Assembly: GCF_050896395.1 (NCBI RefSeq)
Contig: NZ_JBPBBA010000002.1
Span: forward strand, 124,001-188,000
Length of the DNA: 64,000 nt
Source: Nioella aestuarii
Lineage (GTDB): Bacteria > Pseudomonadota > Alphaproteobacteria > Rhodobacterales > Rhodobacteraceae
Direction of reading: 5' to 3'
Shown: positions 19,529 to 28,578 of the stretch, piece by piece
Position numbering within the stretch: position 1 is the first letter of the stretch
Layout of the letters: each line of letters begins with the position of its first letter
Made by a program: the position numbers and the translations under genes
The notes under the pieces: generated by a model
Seen by the model: only the letters and a program-made list of their open reading frames with translations
Databases searched by the model: none
Told to the model about the DNA's origin: nothing

Positions 19529-20111
19529 GCAGGCCCCGCGTCCTGTGTCGACGATGTTGAGCCGCAGGATCCGCGTCGCCGGATTGAGTTTCGACCAACA
19601 CAGGGCGCGTCTTTCGATGTGAAAGCGACACGTCCCGATGGATCTCTCTCTGGCTAGCTTCGCGCCCGTTTCCCGCATCGACAACACAAACTCGAAACAC
19701 CCAATCCAGAAACAGTAGAGCTATCCAACGCTCCCGACAGGTCACCAATTGCACAGAAAACCTCGCCTATTGGGGCCAGTTGGATAGCGGAGTATGTGCG
19801 CAGTTTTATGGTGTCCCAGAGGCTGTCTGTCCTTCGGCTGTCATTGTTTTCTGTTGGCCGCAGCGTGCGGCGGCTTTGTCCCGCGCCTTGGTCGTCCGTC
19901 ATGCACGCGGCGAATTCGACGCGGCGCCAGCGAAGGGATGCTGCATTGGCGAAGTTGAAAAATCCAAGGTCGGAAATGTCCGCACTGGTGACCTCCACCC
20001 CTCGAAAATGCTGCACGATGCACCAAAGGCCGGTCTGGTGAAGCCGCACCGCAGCGCACAGCCATGAAGCGGAAGGCGGCTTTGGGCCGAAAACTTCAAG
20101 ACTCGGCTTGG
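19529..20111. other. Gene-free stretch with decayed intergenic repeats
   Basis: 583 bp with no convincing coding region; the open frames here show no recognisable protein features. Repeat-like pieces such as GAAGGCGGCTTTGGGCCGAA (20070-20089) resemble sequences at 29637-29760 and near 32720. Confidence 0.55.
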
Positions 20112-20651
20112 TTACTCTGTCTTCGTGTTCTGCCCCCAGAACTGATGAATGCCCACGATTGCCGACGGTATGTCCTGCGCAGCTAGAGCAAGGCTTTCAT
20201 CCAGCTTCTCTTGAGGAATACCCAACACAGAATTGCCGTTCTCGTCGATCAGGTGGCACAGGATAGGGGTCATCAGAAAGCCATGTGTTCCGCTCTCTGT
20301 GAGCCTCAACCACTCTTTGGGGCGTAGGGCCACGGCATCCATAAACCCTTCACACCAGTCCATAGCGATCACATGGCCTTCCTTTGCTTCCCAGAAGATA
20401 GGTTCCACTTCAGGCGGGTCACTGCATAGGCCTTCCACGATATCGACGTAGAGCATGGTGATCATCTTAAGCACCCAAGCGGGCACGTCGTTGGGATCAC
20501 CTCCTAGGGCAACAGACACCCATTCTTCTGCCGAGATCAGGACAGGTGAACAGGCAATCCCATGCATGAACCCATCAAGGTCAGAGAGCATCATACAGTT
20601 CTCAGGGCTTTCATCTGAGGACAGGTAGGTGTCTAGGTCTTCAAGGGTCAT
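20112..20651 (-). CDS. UPF0149/YecA-like protein
   Basis: 179 residues from the ATG at 20651 (start typical of the family: TLEDLDTYLSSD); a longer frame to 20693 is possible and neither has a strong ribosome-binding site. Conserved pattern: CMMLSDLDGFMHGIACSP, ISAEEWVSVALGGD and DWCEGFMDAVALRPKEW. UPF0149 proteins are small, helical and cytoplasmic; their exact role is not known to me. It is a single gene with no evident operon partners. Confidence 0.75.
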   Translation of the reverse strand: MTLEDLDTYLSSDESPENCMMLSDLDGFMHGIACSPVLISAEEWVSVALGGDPNDVPAWVLKMITMLYVDIVEGLCSDPPEVEPIFWEAKEGHVIAMDWCEGFMDAVALRPKEWLRLTESGTHGFLMTPILCHLIDENGNSVLGIPQEKLDESLALAAQDIPSAIVGIHQFWGQNTKTE

Positions 20652-20790
20652 GGAGGTGGAAATCCAGTGTTCTGTGCGGCACGGTGCCAACATGACCCAG
20701 CAAATGACCAGTGACCAGCTTGAAGACTAAATCCTGAACCGGATGCGTATGTCCAATCTACCATGGCAACCGAAGAAGCGTAGGATACTT

Positions 20791-21471
20791 ATGAAGAACA
20801 CTGGTCGCATTCTTATAGCATCGATAGGCATTGTTGGCGCTTCTGCAGCGCAAGGGGACCAATGCGCCGACCTTGGCCTTGTTGTCTCAGCGCCGACAGA
20901 CGCCTTAGAAACATTGATTTGCGAGAGCGCGTCGGAGGCAGTGGAGCTTTTTGAGCGCTGCAATGTTCCCGCCTTTAGACCTCCGTTGCATATCGAAGTG
21001 GTCGATGAACTGCCTGAAGGGTGCCTCGGTGTCTTCCACTGTGGAGAGAGTAGGATCGATGTCCTGAGCCCGGAGCATCTTGAAACCCATCGCAACCCAG
21101 AGAGCGCTTTTGCGTTTCTCACGGCAGAAGACTACTTTCGTAGTATCGTTGTACATGAGCTTGCCCATGCCGGTTTCGATACGCTCAATTGCCCAATTGA
21201 AAGCTGCATAGCCTCTGATGAATACGTAGCTTACAACATGCAGGTGATGTTCCTGTCGCCCGACCAGCAAGCTCAGTTCGCAGCGCAGGGTGAAACAGGA
21301 GAAACCGTATCGCGTGATCAAATCTCAGCAGCAATTTTGTTCATGGCACCGGACTTGTTCGTACAGAGAGCCTGGGCACACTTACAGCAGCGGGAAGACC
21401 CATGCGGCTACATCGGCCTAATAACCGATGGGGACATTATACTGGACCGCGAACGATATACTGGACCGTGA
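20791..21471 (+). CDS. Secreted protein with HELAH zinc-protease-like motif
   Basis: 226 residues from the ATG at 20791 (AGGA ahead). Signal peptide at residues 1-22 (MKNTGRILIASIGIVGASAA). The motif VVHELAHAGFD (HExxH, about residue 127) and a following NCPIESCIASDEYVAYNMQ helix with acidic residues suggest a periplasmic zinc metallopeptidase-like fold. Six or more cysteines imply disulfides. It resembles DUF6639-type proteins of Rhodobacteraceae, though I am not certain of that family name. The C-terminus is altered by a 19-bp tandem duplication (21438-21474). Confidence 0.72.
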   Translation: MKNTGRILIASIGIVGASAAQGDQCADLGLVVSAPTDALETLICESASEAVELFERCNVPAFRPPLHIEVVDELPEGCLGVFHCGESRIDVLSPEHLETHRNPESAFAFLTAEDYFRSIVVHELAHAGFDTLNCPIESCIASDEYVAYNMQVMFLSPDQQAQFAAQGETGETVSRDQISAAILFMAPDLFVQRAWAHLQQREDPCGYIGLITDGDIILDRERYTGP

Positions 21472-21474
21472 ACG
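21438..21474 (+). repeat. 19-bp tandem duplication at a gene end
   Basis: Two 18-base units TATACTGGACCGYGAACG (21438-21455 and 21457-21474) repeat with period 19 and one mismatch. Removing one unit makes the upstream gene end in LDRERL followed by TAG; with both, the frame shifts and it ends in RERYTGP. Confidence 0.85.
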
Positions 21475-22026
21475 TCTCTAGCTACAGATCAGCTTAGAGA
21501 TTTAGGGCTTCTCTGTTTAGTGGCCCTTCAGCCGAGACCTCCCTATCCTGACAGCACGCTCGTAGAAATTTCCACAACTCGTTTTGTGATAAGTGATTCA
21601 TCTCGCCGTGGCGAAATCCGCGCCAAACATACAATGGGCATGGAAGCCGGGCTGTTTTAGCAGTCCGGTTCCATCCCTCTGAGCAATCACAGAAGCCACC
21701 CTTCGCACCATCAAAACTGATGCGAAAGCTGTGAATACAGATCAAAGCAGCCTTGGGGGCATGTTTGGCAGGGCGGAGAGCGGTCATTCGCTGCGGGCGC
21801 GATACGTTCACGAGCACTTCAGCATAACAGACATTGCAGGCTGCAAGTTCAGGTTGGTCTGTTGATCGCAGAAGAGATGTCTTGCCGGTGCATCGTGGCT
21901 CTTTGCGTCGAGTTGCCGCGCGGGTCGGCAACCCACTGCGGTAACTTGGCCATTCCACGTGCATTTCCTATTCTGCAATGCTCGGCAGCGCCCACGACGT
22001 ACTGAGAGTAACGTTCAGAAGTGGTA
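21475..22026. other. Gene-free stretch
   Basis: About 550 bp. A 156-codon open frame on the minus strand (21494-21964) has no recognisable motif, is rich in Arg/Cys and lacks a ribosome-binding site, so I treat it as non-coding. No promoter or RNA gene could be recognised. Confidence 0.5.
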
Positions 22027-23298
22027 TCAAGCTCTCCCCACAGAGATGACTGGCCGCTTGAAAGTTTCGAGGGCAGCCTTCAGTTCGGAATGCTGGGCAG
22101 CGAAGTCTTGAATAGCGACCCCACTGCGCGCGGCCTCTGCCGCTTGGCGCAGGGCTATGACGCCTGCGCCTGCGCCTGCCGGGTGACTCATGATCCCGCC
22201 ACCTGCACAGAAAATGAAGTCATCGTTCCCGAGCAAACCACGTGCGGGCTCAATCTGCCAAATGGTTTGGCCAGATGAATAGACTGGCATCGCAAGGTGA
22301 GCGGGTCCCTCGTCACAGACGGGCGTCTGAACCGAGGTTGCGGATTGAGCGATGACGCTGTCCTCTTCGGTGAACTTGTTTGCCAGGCCATTCACATGAA
22401 GATGGTCTGCGCCCGCAAGGCGCCATAGCTTTTGCATCACAGGAAAGCTGATCCCGATGTCGGGCGACCGTGAATAGAGGCCCCAGCCCGCTCGGTGGCC
22501 GTGGATTGTCATGGATGAGCGGTCTCGCACAGCGCGCAATCCGGTCAAACCGGCGGAACTCATGCAGACCATGGCACATGTGCCGCCATGCTTCTCCAGG
22601 ATGTCCAGATTGCGCCACATCTGCTCGACCTCGTCGGTCATGTTGAAAGCATACATCACCCGCTTCCCGGTTTTATCGGCATGGGCGTCGAGAACACGGC
22701 TGACGGCTGCGACGCGTTCTTCGAAGGGGCAATGCGGCCCGTTAGCCTGCAATTCGTCATCCTTGATGAAGTCGATCCCAGCCTCCACAAGTGTGTGCAC
22801 GAGCGCGGCCGTCTCTGAAGGGTTCATCCCGACACTGGGTTTGATGATGGTTCCGATTACTGGCCCTGTGTGCCCCTCCATAAAGTCACGGGTGCCTTGA
22901 GACCCGAACTGCGGACCGGGATGGTCCATCGCAAAGGCACTTGGAAGGTGCATATCCACAAGGCGGATTGCTGAAAGCTCTGCCAACTCGAACAGGTTGC
23001 CGGCCAGCGTCGACAAAAGCGTCGGTAAGGATGTCCCAAAATTGTTCAGCGACCAGCTGATTTTCACGGTTCCGCGCTCGTAGCTTGTGCCGGTTTTGCG
23101 GCACGGCAAAGATGGCGTTGCAGAGGAGCCGGTGATCTGGATGTCTTCGATTCGTGCGGCCGAGCGTTCTCGCAACTCATCTGTTTCCGCCGCCAGTCGC
23201 GTAAATGTCCCGGTCGATTGCTCACCGGCCAACACCTCGGCCGCGCGAGCAACGCCTACAGGCGACTCAATGTCATATGTTGCTGTAATCCGGTTCAT
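22027..23298 (-). CDS. oiaX: RuBisCO-like protein, probable 3-oxo-isoapionate-4-phosphate transcarboxylase/hydrolase
   Basis: 423 residues from the ATG at 23298 (GGAGGAGGAA upstream; overlaps the kinase stop as ATGA). RuBisCO large-chain fold: catalytic Lys in GTIIKPSVGM, the carbamylated Lys and metal acids in DFIKDDELQANGP, His in HGHRAGW and in DHLHVNGLANKF, and phosphate-binding GGGIMSHPAGAG. True RuBisCO residues are only partly kept, so it does not fix CO2. In the described D-apionate pathway the OiaX branch of RuBisCO-like proteins splits 3-oxo-isoapionate 4-phosphate into 3-phosphoglycerate and glycolate. The neighbours OiaK-type kinase and ApnO-type enzyme make this the best call. 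Confidence 0.78.
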   Translation of the reverse strand: MNRITATYDIESPVGVARAAEVLAGEQSTGTFTRLAAETDELRERSAARIEDIQITGSSATPSLPCRKTGTSYERGTVKISWSLNNFGTSLPTLLSTLAGNLFELAELSAIRLVDMHLPSAFAMDHPGPQFGSQGTRDFMEGHTGPVIGTIIKPSVGMNPSETAALVHTLVEAGIDFIKDDELQANGPHCPFEERVAAVSRVLDAHADKTGKRVMYAFNMTDEVEQMWRNLDILEKHGGTCAMVCMSSAGLTGLRAVRDRSSMTIHGHRAGWGLYSRSPDIGISFPVMQKLWRLAGADHLHVNGLANKFTEEDSVIAQSATSVQTPVCDEGPAHLAMPVYSSGQTIWQIEPARGLLGNDDFIFCAGGGIMSHPAGAGAGVIALRQAAEAARSGVAIQDFAAQHSELKAALETFKRPVISVGRA

Positions 23299-24674
23299 CG
23301 TGTTCCTCCTCCGCTTCGGATCCAACCGAAGTAATCGTGGCTGCCCATCTGGCCGCCCTTAAGTGCCAATTCCAATCCGTCCATCGGGCCGTCCGCATGT
23401 GCGCGGAACAACGCGGCACCAGGGATCGTGGGGGCCAGCGCAGACAAGGCGAAAATCCCAAGCTGTCGAGTCGCGTGTCCGGACGTATCACCGCCCGAAA
23501 CGACGGCCCGTCTTATGCCGCTTCGGGCCAGACTTTGCTGCAGGATGCGGCCTAGCGCCTCTCCAATGCGTTGGTTGGCCTCAACCATGGATAGAGGGCT
23601 TTGCGTGACAGTTTGCCTGAAAGCCGCGACTGCCGGATCATCAGGACCCTCGGCTGTATGCACCAGCGGATCGCGGCCCTGCGACAGCGCATCAAGGCAG
23701 GCCGCGATACATCTATCTACCTCGTGATCCAAATCCATTGCGGTTCCGCATGAGAAAGTTGCATCGAACGCTATGCTTTCGAAGCCATTGTCTTTGGCCC
23801 AATCGATCTGATCGGCAGTCGTTGGCGAAACTGATCCAGAGACGACAACCATCCCCTCAGCTTCCCCGATCCCTCCGGGTGCGGGGCGATCCGCGATTGC
23901 ACCGGTCTCACGCCAGTGACGGACAAGCGCGTATTCCACTCCTTGAGAACCTACAACAAACGGGTTGGCATCGCGTGCGTCCCAGATCAGACGGCCAGCG
24001 CTTGATTCTGTCTTTGCATCGACCGAATCAAGCGTGATCGCCGCTATCCGGTCGGGCGTGGGTTGTCGGGAGGGCAGGGTTGCGCCTTGGGACATGTCCT
24101 CGATTGACAGGCACCAAGCGTCCAGTTTGTCCGACTGTAGGGCGATGTGTTTGGCTACGTCGGATTCACTCATCGGGGTGACCGGATGGCGGGACATCAC
24201 AGGATGGCGGTCCAACCGATAGACCGCTTTTTCAAAGCCTGCGAACAAATGGCCGAAAGATTGGTAGCGGCGCATTTGAGGTGCGGCGACGAGGACAGGC
24301 ACGGCAGCGGGCGCAAACTGTGCTGCGGCGATTTCAATCGCACGACCTATGGAGCCCACACTCGGTGAAGAATCCAAGGTAGAGCAGACTTTGTAGTGCA
24401 GGAGAGCCGGATTCAGCGCTGCGAGGCGGGCAAAGATGTCGGGCAGTTCACCGTCCATCCACTCCGGCGATTGCGCCCGCGCGGTTGAGGCAACACCGAT
24501 CCCTTTCAAATCAGGATAGCGGGCCAATTGCGCATCGCTAGGCGGCTCCAGAAACAGCATCGCCTCAAGACCTGCGAAGGTCAGAACCTCCATCACCGCA
24601 GCAGCGCCTGTGAAGTCATCCGCATACCACGCCACCAGCGGCCCTGCAGGCAGTGCATTGTTTTGTTGCGTCAT
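23295..24674 (-). CDS. oiaK: DUF1537 four-carbon acid sugar kinase-type, probable 3-oxo-isoapionate kinase
   Basis: 459 residues. The N-terminal substrate domain begins with VAWYADDFTGAAAVMEVL (the DDFTGA motif of the family) and has HYKVCSTLDSSPSVGSIGRA. The C-terminal nucleotide domain has VSGSVSPTTADQI and VVSGGDTSGHATRQLGI. Family members phosphorylate sugar acids such as 3-oxo-tetronate. Next to an OiaX-like protein and an ApnO-like enzyme, the likely substrate is 3-oxo-isoapionate. It is the first gene of a two-gene minus-strand operon, divergent from apnO. Confidence 0.78.
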   Translation of the reverse strand: MTQQNNALPAGPLVAWYADDFTGAAAVMEVLTFAGLEAMLFLEPPSDAQLARYPDLKGIGVASTARAQSPEWMDGELPDIFARLAALNPALLHYKVCSTLDSSPSVGSIGRAIEIAAAQFAPAAVPVLVAAPQMRRYQSFGHLFAGFEKAVYRLDRHPVMSRHPVTPMSESDVAKHIALQSDKLDAWCLSIEDMSQGATLPSRQPTPDRIAAITLDSVDAKTESSAGRLIWDARDANPFVVGSQGVEYALVRHWRETGAIADRPAPGGIGEAEGMVVVSGSVSPTTADQIDWAKDNGFESIAFDATFSCGTAMDLDHEVDRCIAACLDALSQGRDPLVHTAEGPDDPAVAAFRQTVTQSPLSMVEANQRIGEALGRILQQSLARSGIRRAVVSGGDTSGHATRQLGIFALSALAPTIPGAALFRAHADGPMDGLELALKGGQMGSHDYFGWIRSGGGTR

Positions 24675-24705
24675 CGGGCGGTGACCTCTGATCAGAAGAA
24701 ATAAG

Positions 24706-24748
24706 TTGACATGCTCACATACTTAGTTACTGATCATACCAGTTGTCA
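24706..24748. promoter_or_regulatory. Divergent promoter/operator between oiaK and apnO
   Basis: TTGACA (24706-24711) on the plus strand and TTGACA on the minus strand (24743-24748) face each other. Between them lies an imperfect palindrome ACTGATCATACCAGT (24729-24743), in the minus-strand spacer 18 bp before TAAGTA. It is a likely binding site for the FadR-type regulator at 28.6 kb, whose own upstream region contains related pieces (ACTGGT and ATCATACA near 28516-28535). Confidence 0.5.
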
Positions 24749-24790
24749 AATCAAACTCGCACTCGACGCGAGACCTTGGGAGGGGAAGAC

Positions 24791-25621
24791 ATGACGAAGC
24801 TGGCCTTGTTCGGCGCAGGTGGGAAAATGGGGATGCGTCTTGGCGCAAACCTTGCCAAGACCGATGAGTTCCAATCCATGCATGTCGAAGTCTCTGAGGC
24901 TGGCCGGGCAGCTGTTCGTGAAGTCTATGGCGTTGACTGCGTGGACGCGGATGCGGCGTTGGAGGGTGCGGACATCATCGTGCTTGCGGTGCCCGATACG
25001 GTGATCGGGAAGGTTTCGCACGGCATCATTGACAAGGTAAAACCCGGTGCGATGATCTTTGTGCTGGATGGGGCGGCGCCATTTGCGGGGCATCTGCCGG
25101 ACCGGCAAGATGTCACCTACTTCATGTCTCACCCCTGTCATCCGCCCATCTGGAACGACGAAAAGACACCAGAAGGCCGACGCGACTATTTTGGCGGCAT
25201 CGCGGCCGAGCAGGGAATCGTCAACGTCCTCGTACAGGGTCCAGAGACCGACTATGCGCTAGGAGAGCGGGTTGGTAAGGCGATCTACGCCCCGGTCGCG
25301 CGGTCGCATCGCGTCACGCTCAAGCAATTTGCACTGCTGGAGCCGGGATTGTCCGAAACCGTCAACGGCTCACTCATGAAGGTGTTGCGGATGGCGATGG
25401 ACGAGGTCGTCAAGAAGGGCGTGCCCTACGACTGCGCCCGCGACTTTCTGCTTGGTCACATGAATATCATGGGTGCGGTCATGTTCGACCAGCATCAGGG
25501 CGTGTTCTCGGATGCGGCCAACAAGGCAATCGAATTCGGGATTCCGGTCCTGATGAAAGACGACTGGCTGCGCTGTTTCGATGATGACGAAATCGCAGCA
25601 AGCGTCGAGCGGATCACCTGA
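24791..25621 (+). CDS. apnO: Probable D-apionate oxidoisomerase
   Basis: 276 residues from the ATG at 24791 (GGGAGGGGAAGAC upstream). N-terminal Rossmann fold LALFGAGGKMGMRLGANLA, followed by ADIIVLAVPDTVIGKV and a PHCHP-like stretch (FMSHPCHPPIWN). The C-terminal helical part (LLEPGLSETVNGSLMKVLRMAMDE, GVPYDCARDFLLGHMNIM) matches the phosphogluconate-dehydrogenase-C-like proteins to which ApnO belongs. ApnO oxidises and isomerises D-apionate to 3-oxo-isoapionate. It leads a four-gene plus-strand operon with a TRAP importer, which supplies the likely substrate. Confidence 0.78.
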   Translation: MTKLALFGAGGKMGMRLGANLAKTDEFQSMHVEVSEAGRAAVREVYGVDCVDADAALEGADIIVLAVPDTVIGKVSHGIIDKVKPGAMIFVLDGAAPFAGHLPDRQDVTYFMSHPCHPPIWNDEKTPEGRRDYFGGIAAEQGIVNVLVQGPETDYALGERVGKAIYAPVARSHRVTLKQFALLEPGLSETVNGSLMKVLRMAMDEVVKKGVPYDCARDFLLGHMNIMGAVMFDQHQGVFSDAANKAIEFGIPVLMKDDWLRCFDDDEIAASVERIT

Positions 25622-25675
25622 TCCACAGCTTTCGGGCGACTGCTCGATTAGAAAACGCGAAAGGGAGGAAACCAA

Positions 25676-26653
25676 ATGCGTATGATCAACAAAGCCCTGA
25701 CAGGGGCAGCCATGGTTGCAAGCCTTACCGCAGGCACGACGATGGCGCAGGAATTCAATCTGGCCTTTACCCCGCCTCTCGAGTCTCATTACGGAGATGG
25801 TGGCAGGGCTTTCGCCGAAGCCATGGCTGAACTCTCAGGCGGCACGATAACCATCAATCTGCGCCCGGCAGGTGCCTTGGGAGGCGAGCGCGACGTGATT
25901 GAGGGCCTGCAAATCGGTACTGTCGATCTGGCAATCTCTTCAACCGGGCCGATCGGCAACTTCGTTCCTCATATCTATGCGCTGGACTTCCCGTTCCTGT
26001 TCAACAGCTACGAGTCTGCCCATGAAGTGTTGGATGGCCCCATCGGTCAGGGTTTGTTGGATGAGTTCCGGGAACACGACCTTGTTGGATTGGCTTGGGG
26101 TGAGAACGGCTTTCGCAACATCACAAACAGCCTCCGCCCGATCAATGGGCCTGAGGACCTTGAAGGTCTGAAGCTGCGCACAATGGAGAACGCGGTGCAT
26201 ATTGCCGCCTTTGAGGCGGCTGGTGCAAATCCCACACCAATGAGCTGGACAGAGGTTCTGACCTCACTGGCTCAGGGAACAATCGACGGACAGGAGAACC
26301 CTATTCCGGTGTTGGTGGCAAATAATATGTGGGAGATCCAGGACTACGTGACCCTGACCCAGCACGTTTATTCGCCCGCCGTCGTCGTGATGTCGGAAGT
26401 TCGCTGGGATGGTCTGAACGAAGAACAGCAGGGCTGGTTCGTAGAAGCTGCACAAGCTGCCGCTGCCGCAACCCGCGCCACCGTGGCCGAGAACGAAGCA
26501 AACGGTGTGGCACTTCTTCGTGAAAATAGCATGGAAGTTATTGAGGAGGTCGACACAGCCGCTTTTGCAGCAGCTGTTCAGCCTGCCTATGAGCAGTTCG
26601 CCGAACAAATGGGTGTTGCTGACCTGATCGCACAAATCCAGGCTGCACAGTAA
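25676..26653 (+). CDS. TRAP substrate-binding protein DctP, apionate cluster
   Basis: 325 residues; the ATG at 25676 follows GGGAGGAAACCAA. Signal peptide ends at ...AGTTMAQ (about residue 24). The DctP features are GGTITINLRPAGALGGERDVIEGLQIGTVDLA, FRNITNSLRPINGPEDLEGLKLRTMENAVHIAAFEAAGA, and TSLAQGTIDGQENP. The Arg in KLRTM and Asn in GQENP usually hold the ligand carboxylate. Its place after apnO suggests D-apionate or a near relative as ligand. Followed by a hairpin at 26682-26711 before dctQ. Confidence 0.92.
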   Translation: MRMINKALTGAAMVASLTAGTTMAQEFNLAFTPPLESHYGDGGRAFAEAMAELSGGTITINLRPAGALGGERDVIEGLQIGTVDLAISSTGPIGNFVPHIYALDFPFLFNSYESAHEVLDGPIGQGLLDEFREHDLVGLAWGENGFRNITNSLRPINGPEDLEGLKLRTMENAVHIAAFEAAGANPTPMSWTEVLTSLAQGTIDGQENPIPVLVANNMWEIQDYVTLTQHVYSPAVVVMSEVRWDGLNEEQQGWFVEAAQAAAAATRATVAENEANGVALLRENSMEVIEEVDTAAFAAAVQPAYEQFAEQMGVADLIAQIQAAQ

Positions 26654-26681
26654 ACGTCCTCAGACAACCTAGAACACGTGT

Positions 26682-26711
26682 GGGCGCTGTCCGACGTATC
26701 GGATGGCGCCC
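26682..26711 (+). terminator. Intercistronic hairpin between dctP and dctQ (apionate cluster)
   Basis: 13-bp stem (26682-26694 with 26699-26711, 4-nt loop; two positions pair as G-T wobbles), followed by GTTTTC. It looks like a leaky terminator after the receptor gene. Confidence 0.7.
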
Positions 26712-26732
26712 GTTTTCCTGAGGGAGGGGAGC

Positions 26733-27230
26733 ATGGCCTATTTGGTCCGCATTTCGGAAGCAATCATCCGCACCACACACGGACTCGCAGCAGCGCTGTT
26801 GGCTGTCGCTGCCGCTTTGGTCTTTTATCAGGTGCTAACACGCTTTGTGCTGAACGATGCGGCGGTTTGGTCAGAGGTTCTGGCGCGTGCCGTCATCGTA
26901 TGGGGTGTTTTCCTTATCATGGGCCCCGCAATTCGGACCGGCAAAATGATCCCAATCGATGTGCTGCGCAGCTTGCTGCCCGAGAACACACAGATCTGGA
27001 TCATCCGGGTCGTCACCGCCGCGACGGCTGTGTTCCTCTTTATTCTCATCTGGTACGGCTACAAGATGACCCAGCGAGTCATGAACCAGCAGGTCGCGAT
27101 GCTTAATGTGTCGGTCGCATGGTTCTATGCGTCGATCCCGATGGGCGCGCTCTTGGCACTGCCTGGCCTGTTTCTTGCCCATCTCGATGCTGAACACGGC
27201 CACCTAAAATCTGGCGAGGTGACAGAATGA
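26733..27230 (+). CDS. TRAP small permease DctQ, apionate cluster
   Basis: 165 residues from the ATG at 26733, which is preceded by GAGGGAGGGGAGC; the longer frame from 26703 overlaps the hairpin and is rejected. Four hydrophobic segments, with LARAVIVWGVFLIMGPAIRTGKMIPIDVLR between segments 2 and 3 as in other DctQ proteins. The stop overlaps the DctM start (ATGA). Confidence 0.9.
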   Translation: MAYLVRISEAIIRTTHGLAAALLAVAAALVFYQVLTRFVLNDAAVWSEVLARAVIVWGVFLIMGPAIRTGKMIPIDVLRSLLPENTQIWIIRVVTAATAVFLFILIWYGYKMTQRVMNQQVAMLNVSVAWFYASIPMGALLALPGLFLAHLDAEHGHLKSGEVTE

Positions 27231-28501
27231 ACGGCGCGCTTGCCCTTTCCCTGATCTTCTTTTTTGCCATCACAATTCCTGTGGCGATCTCCATCGCGCT
27301 GGCCTCGATCTTTGGCATCGTATTCTTTTCGAATCTGCCGCTTTTGGTTGTGCCGCAAAAGATGTTCACCGGTCTCGACAGTTTTCCATTGATGGCGGTG
27401 CCGTTCTTCATCCTCGCGGGTAACCTGATGACCAAAGGCGGCGTATCGCATCGCCTCGTAGATTTTGCGAAGTCCATTGTGGGTGGCACGCAAGGTGGAT
27501 TGGCAAGCACATGCGTGGTCGCCTGTATGGTTTTCGCCGCGATTTCTGGATCGTCAGTCGCCACGACGTTTGCGATAGGCTCCATCCTGATCCCTGCCAT
27601 GATCAGGCACGGCTATCCAGTCAACATGGCAGCTTCAATTCAGGCGTCATCTTCCGAGCTTGGAGTGATCATCCCACCCTCTGTACCGCTCATCCTCTAT
27701 GCGGTCTCCACCCAGACCTCGATCACTCAACTGTTCATCGCCGGCATCGGTCCCGGTCTTCTTGTTGCGACGGCTCTAATCGTTATGGTGCAAATCTGGT
27801 GCCGGGCAAAAGGCTACGGAAAACAAGACGGCGACGACAAGAAGCCAATCATTGGGTCCTTCTTCAGCGCCTTCTGGGCCCTGATGATGCCTGTGATTAT
27901 CCTTGGTGGCATCTACGGAGGCATCTTTACGCCGACAGAAGCCGCTGCGGTTGCAGTCGTGTATGCGCTGTTTTTGGGTCTGGTGGTCTACAAGGAGATG
28001 AAGCTAAGCGACCTGCCCGAGCTTTTCAAAAGCGCAGCGGTTTCATCAGGAGCGGTCATGCTGATTATCGCGGCGGCTTCGCTTTTTAGCTTTTTGATAA
28101 GCCTGTCCGGGATGCCAAGCGCGGTCGGCTCATGGGCGCAGGATACCTTCAACCACGCATGGACCTTTCTGCTTGCGATCAACGCATTGTTGTTCTTCAT
28201 CGGAATGTTCATCGAGACATCGGCAGCGATCTTGGTGCTGGCGCCGATCCTGACCCCGGTAGCAATTGCCTTTGGGATCGACCCGGTCCACTTTGGGATT
28301 GTCATCGTTGTGAACCTGGCCTTGGGCATGTTTACCCCGCCTTTGGGGGTGAACCTGTTCGCCGCAGCTCAAGTAGCTGACATTCCGGTGCAACGGATGT
28401 TCAAGACGCTTGTCATCCCGGTGCTGACGATGATCACCGCATTGATGATCATCACTTACGTGCCACAAATATCTCTGTTTCTGAGGGATGCCATGCAGTA
28501 A
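27227..28501 (+). CDS. TRAP large permease DctM, apionate cluster
   Basis: 424-residue membrane protein of standard DctM length. Motifs: PFFILAGNLMTKGGVSHRLVDFAKSIVGG, CMVFAAISGSSVATTFAIGSILIP, SSELGVIIPPSVPLILYAVSTQTSITQLFIAGIGPG, and FGIVIVVNLALGMFTPPLGVNLFAAAQ. Overlaps dctQ and ends the apnO-dctPQM operon, 78 bp before the regulator gene. Confidence 0.93.
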   Translation: MNGALALSLIFFFAITIPVAISIALASIFGIVFFSNLPLLVVPQKMFTGLDSFPLMAVPFFILAGNLMTKGGVSHRLVDFAKSIVGGTQGGLASTCVVACMVFAAISGSSVATTFAIGSILIPAMIRHGYPVNMAASIQASSSELGVIIPPSVPLILYAVSTQTSITQLFIAGIGPGLLVATALIVMVQIWCRAKGYGKQDGDDKKPIIGSFFSAFWALMMPVIILGGIYGGIFTPTEAAAVAVVYALFLGLVVYKEMKLSDLPELFKSAAVSSGAVMLIIAAASLFSFLISLSGMPSAVGSWAQDTFNHAWTFLLAINALLFFIGMFIETSAAILVLAPILTPVAIAFGIDPVHFGIVIVVNLALGMFTPPLGVNLFAAAQVADIPVQRMFKTLVIPVLTMITALMIITYVPQISLFLRDAMQ

Positions 28502-28578
28502 TCGATGAGCTTGCTCACTGGTCAACATATCATACATGTGCAATGATGGGTTCGAACTAAATCGAAAGTTGCTAAGAC

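Noticed and set aside
21494..21964. 156-codon minus-strand frame in the gap after the HELAH gene
   Set aside because: No ribosome-binding site, no domain pattern, and composition unlike the neighbouring genes.
22027..23298. True RuBisCO large subunit
   Set aside because: Several loop residues needed for CO2 fixation differ, there is no small subunit or phosphoribulokinase, and the context is sugar-acid catabolism.
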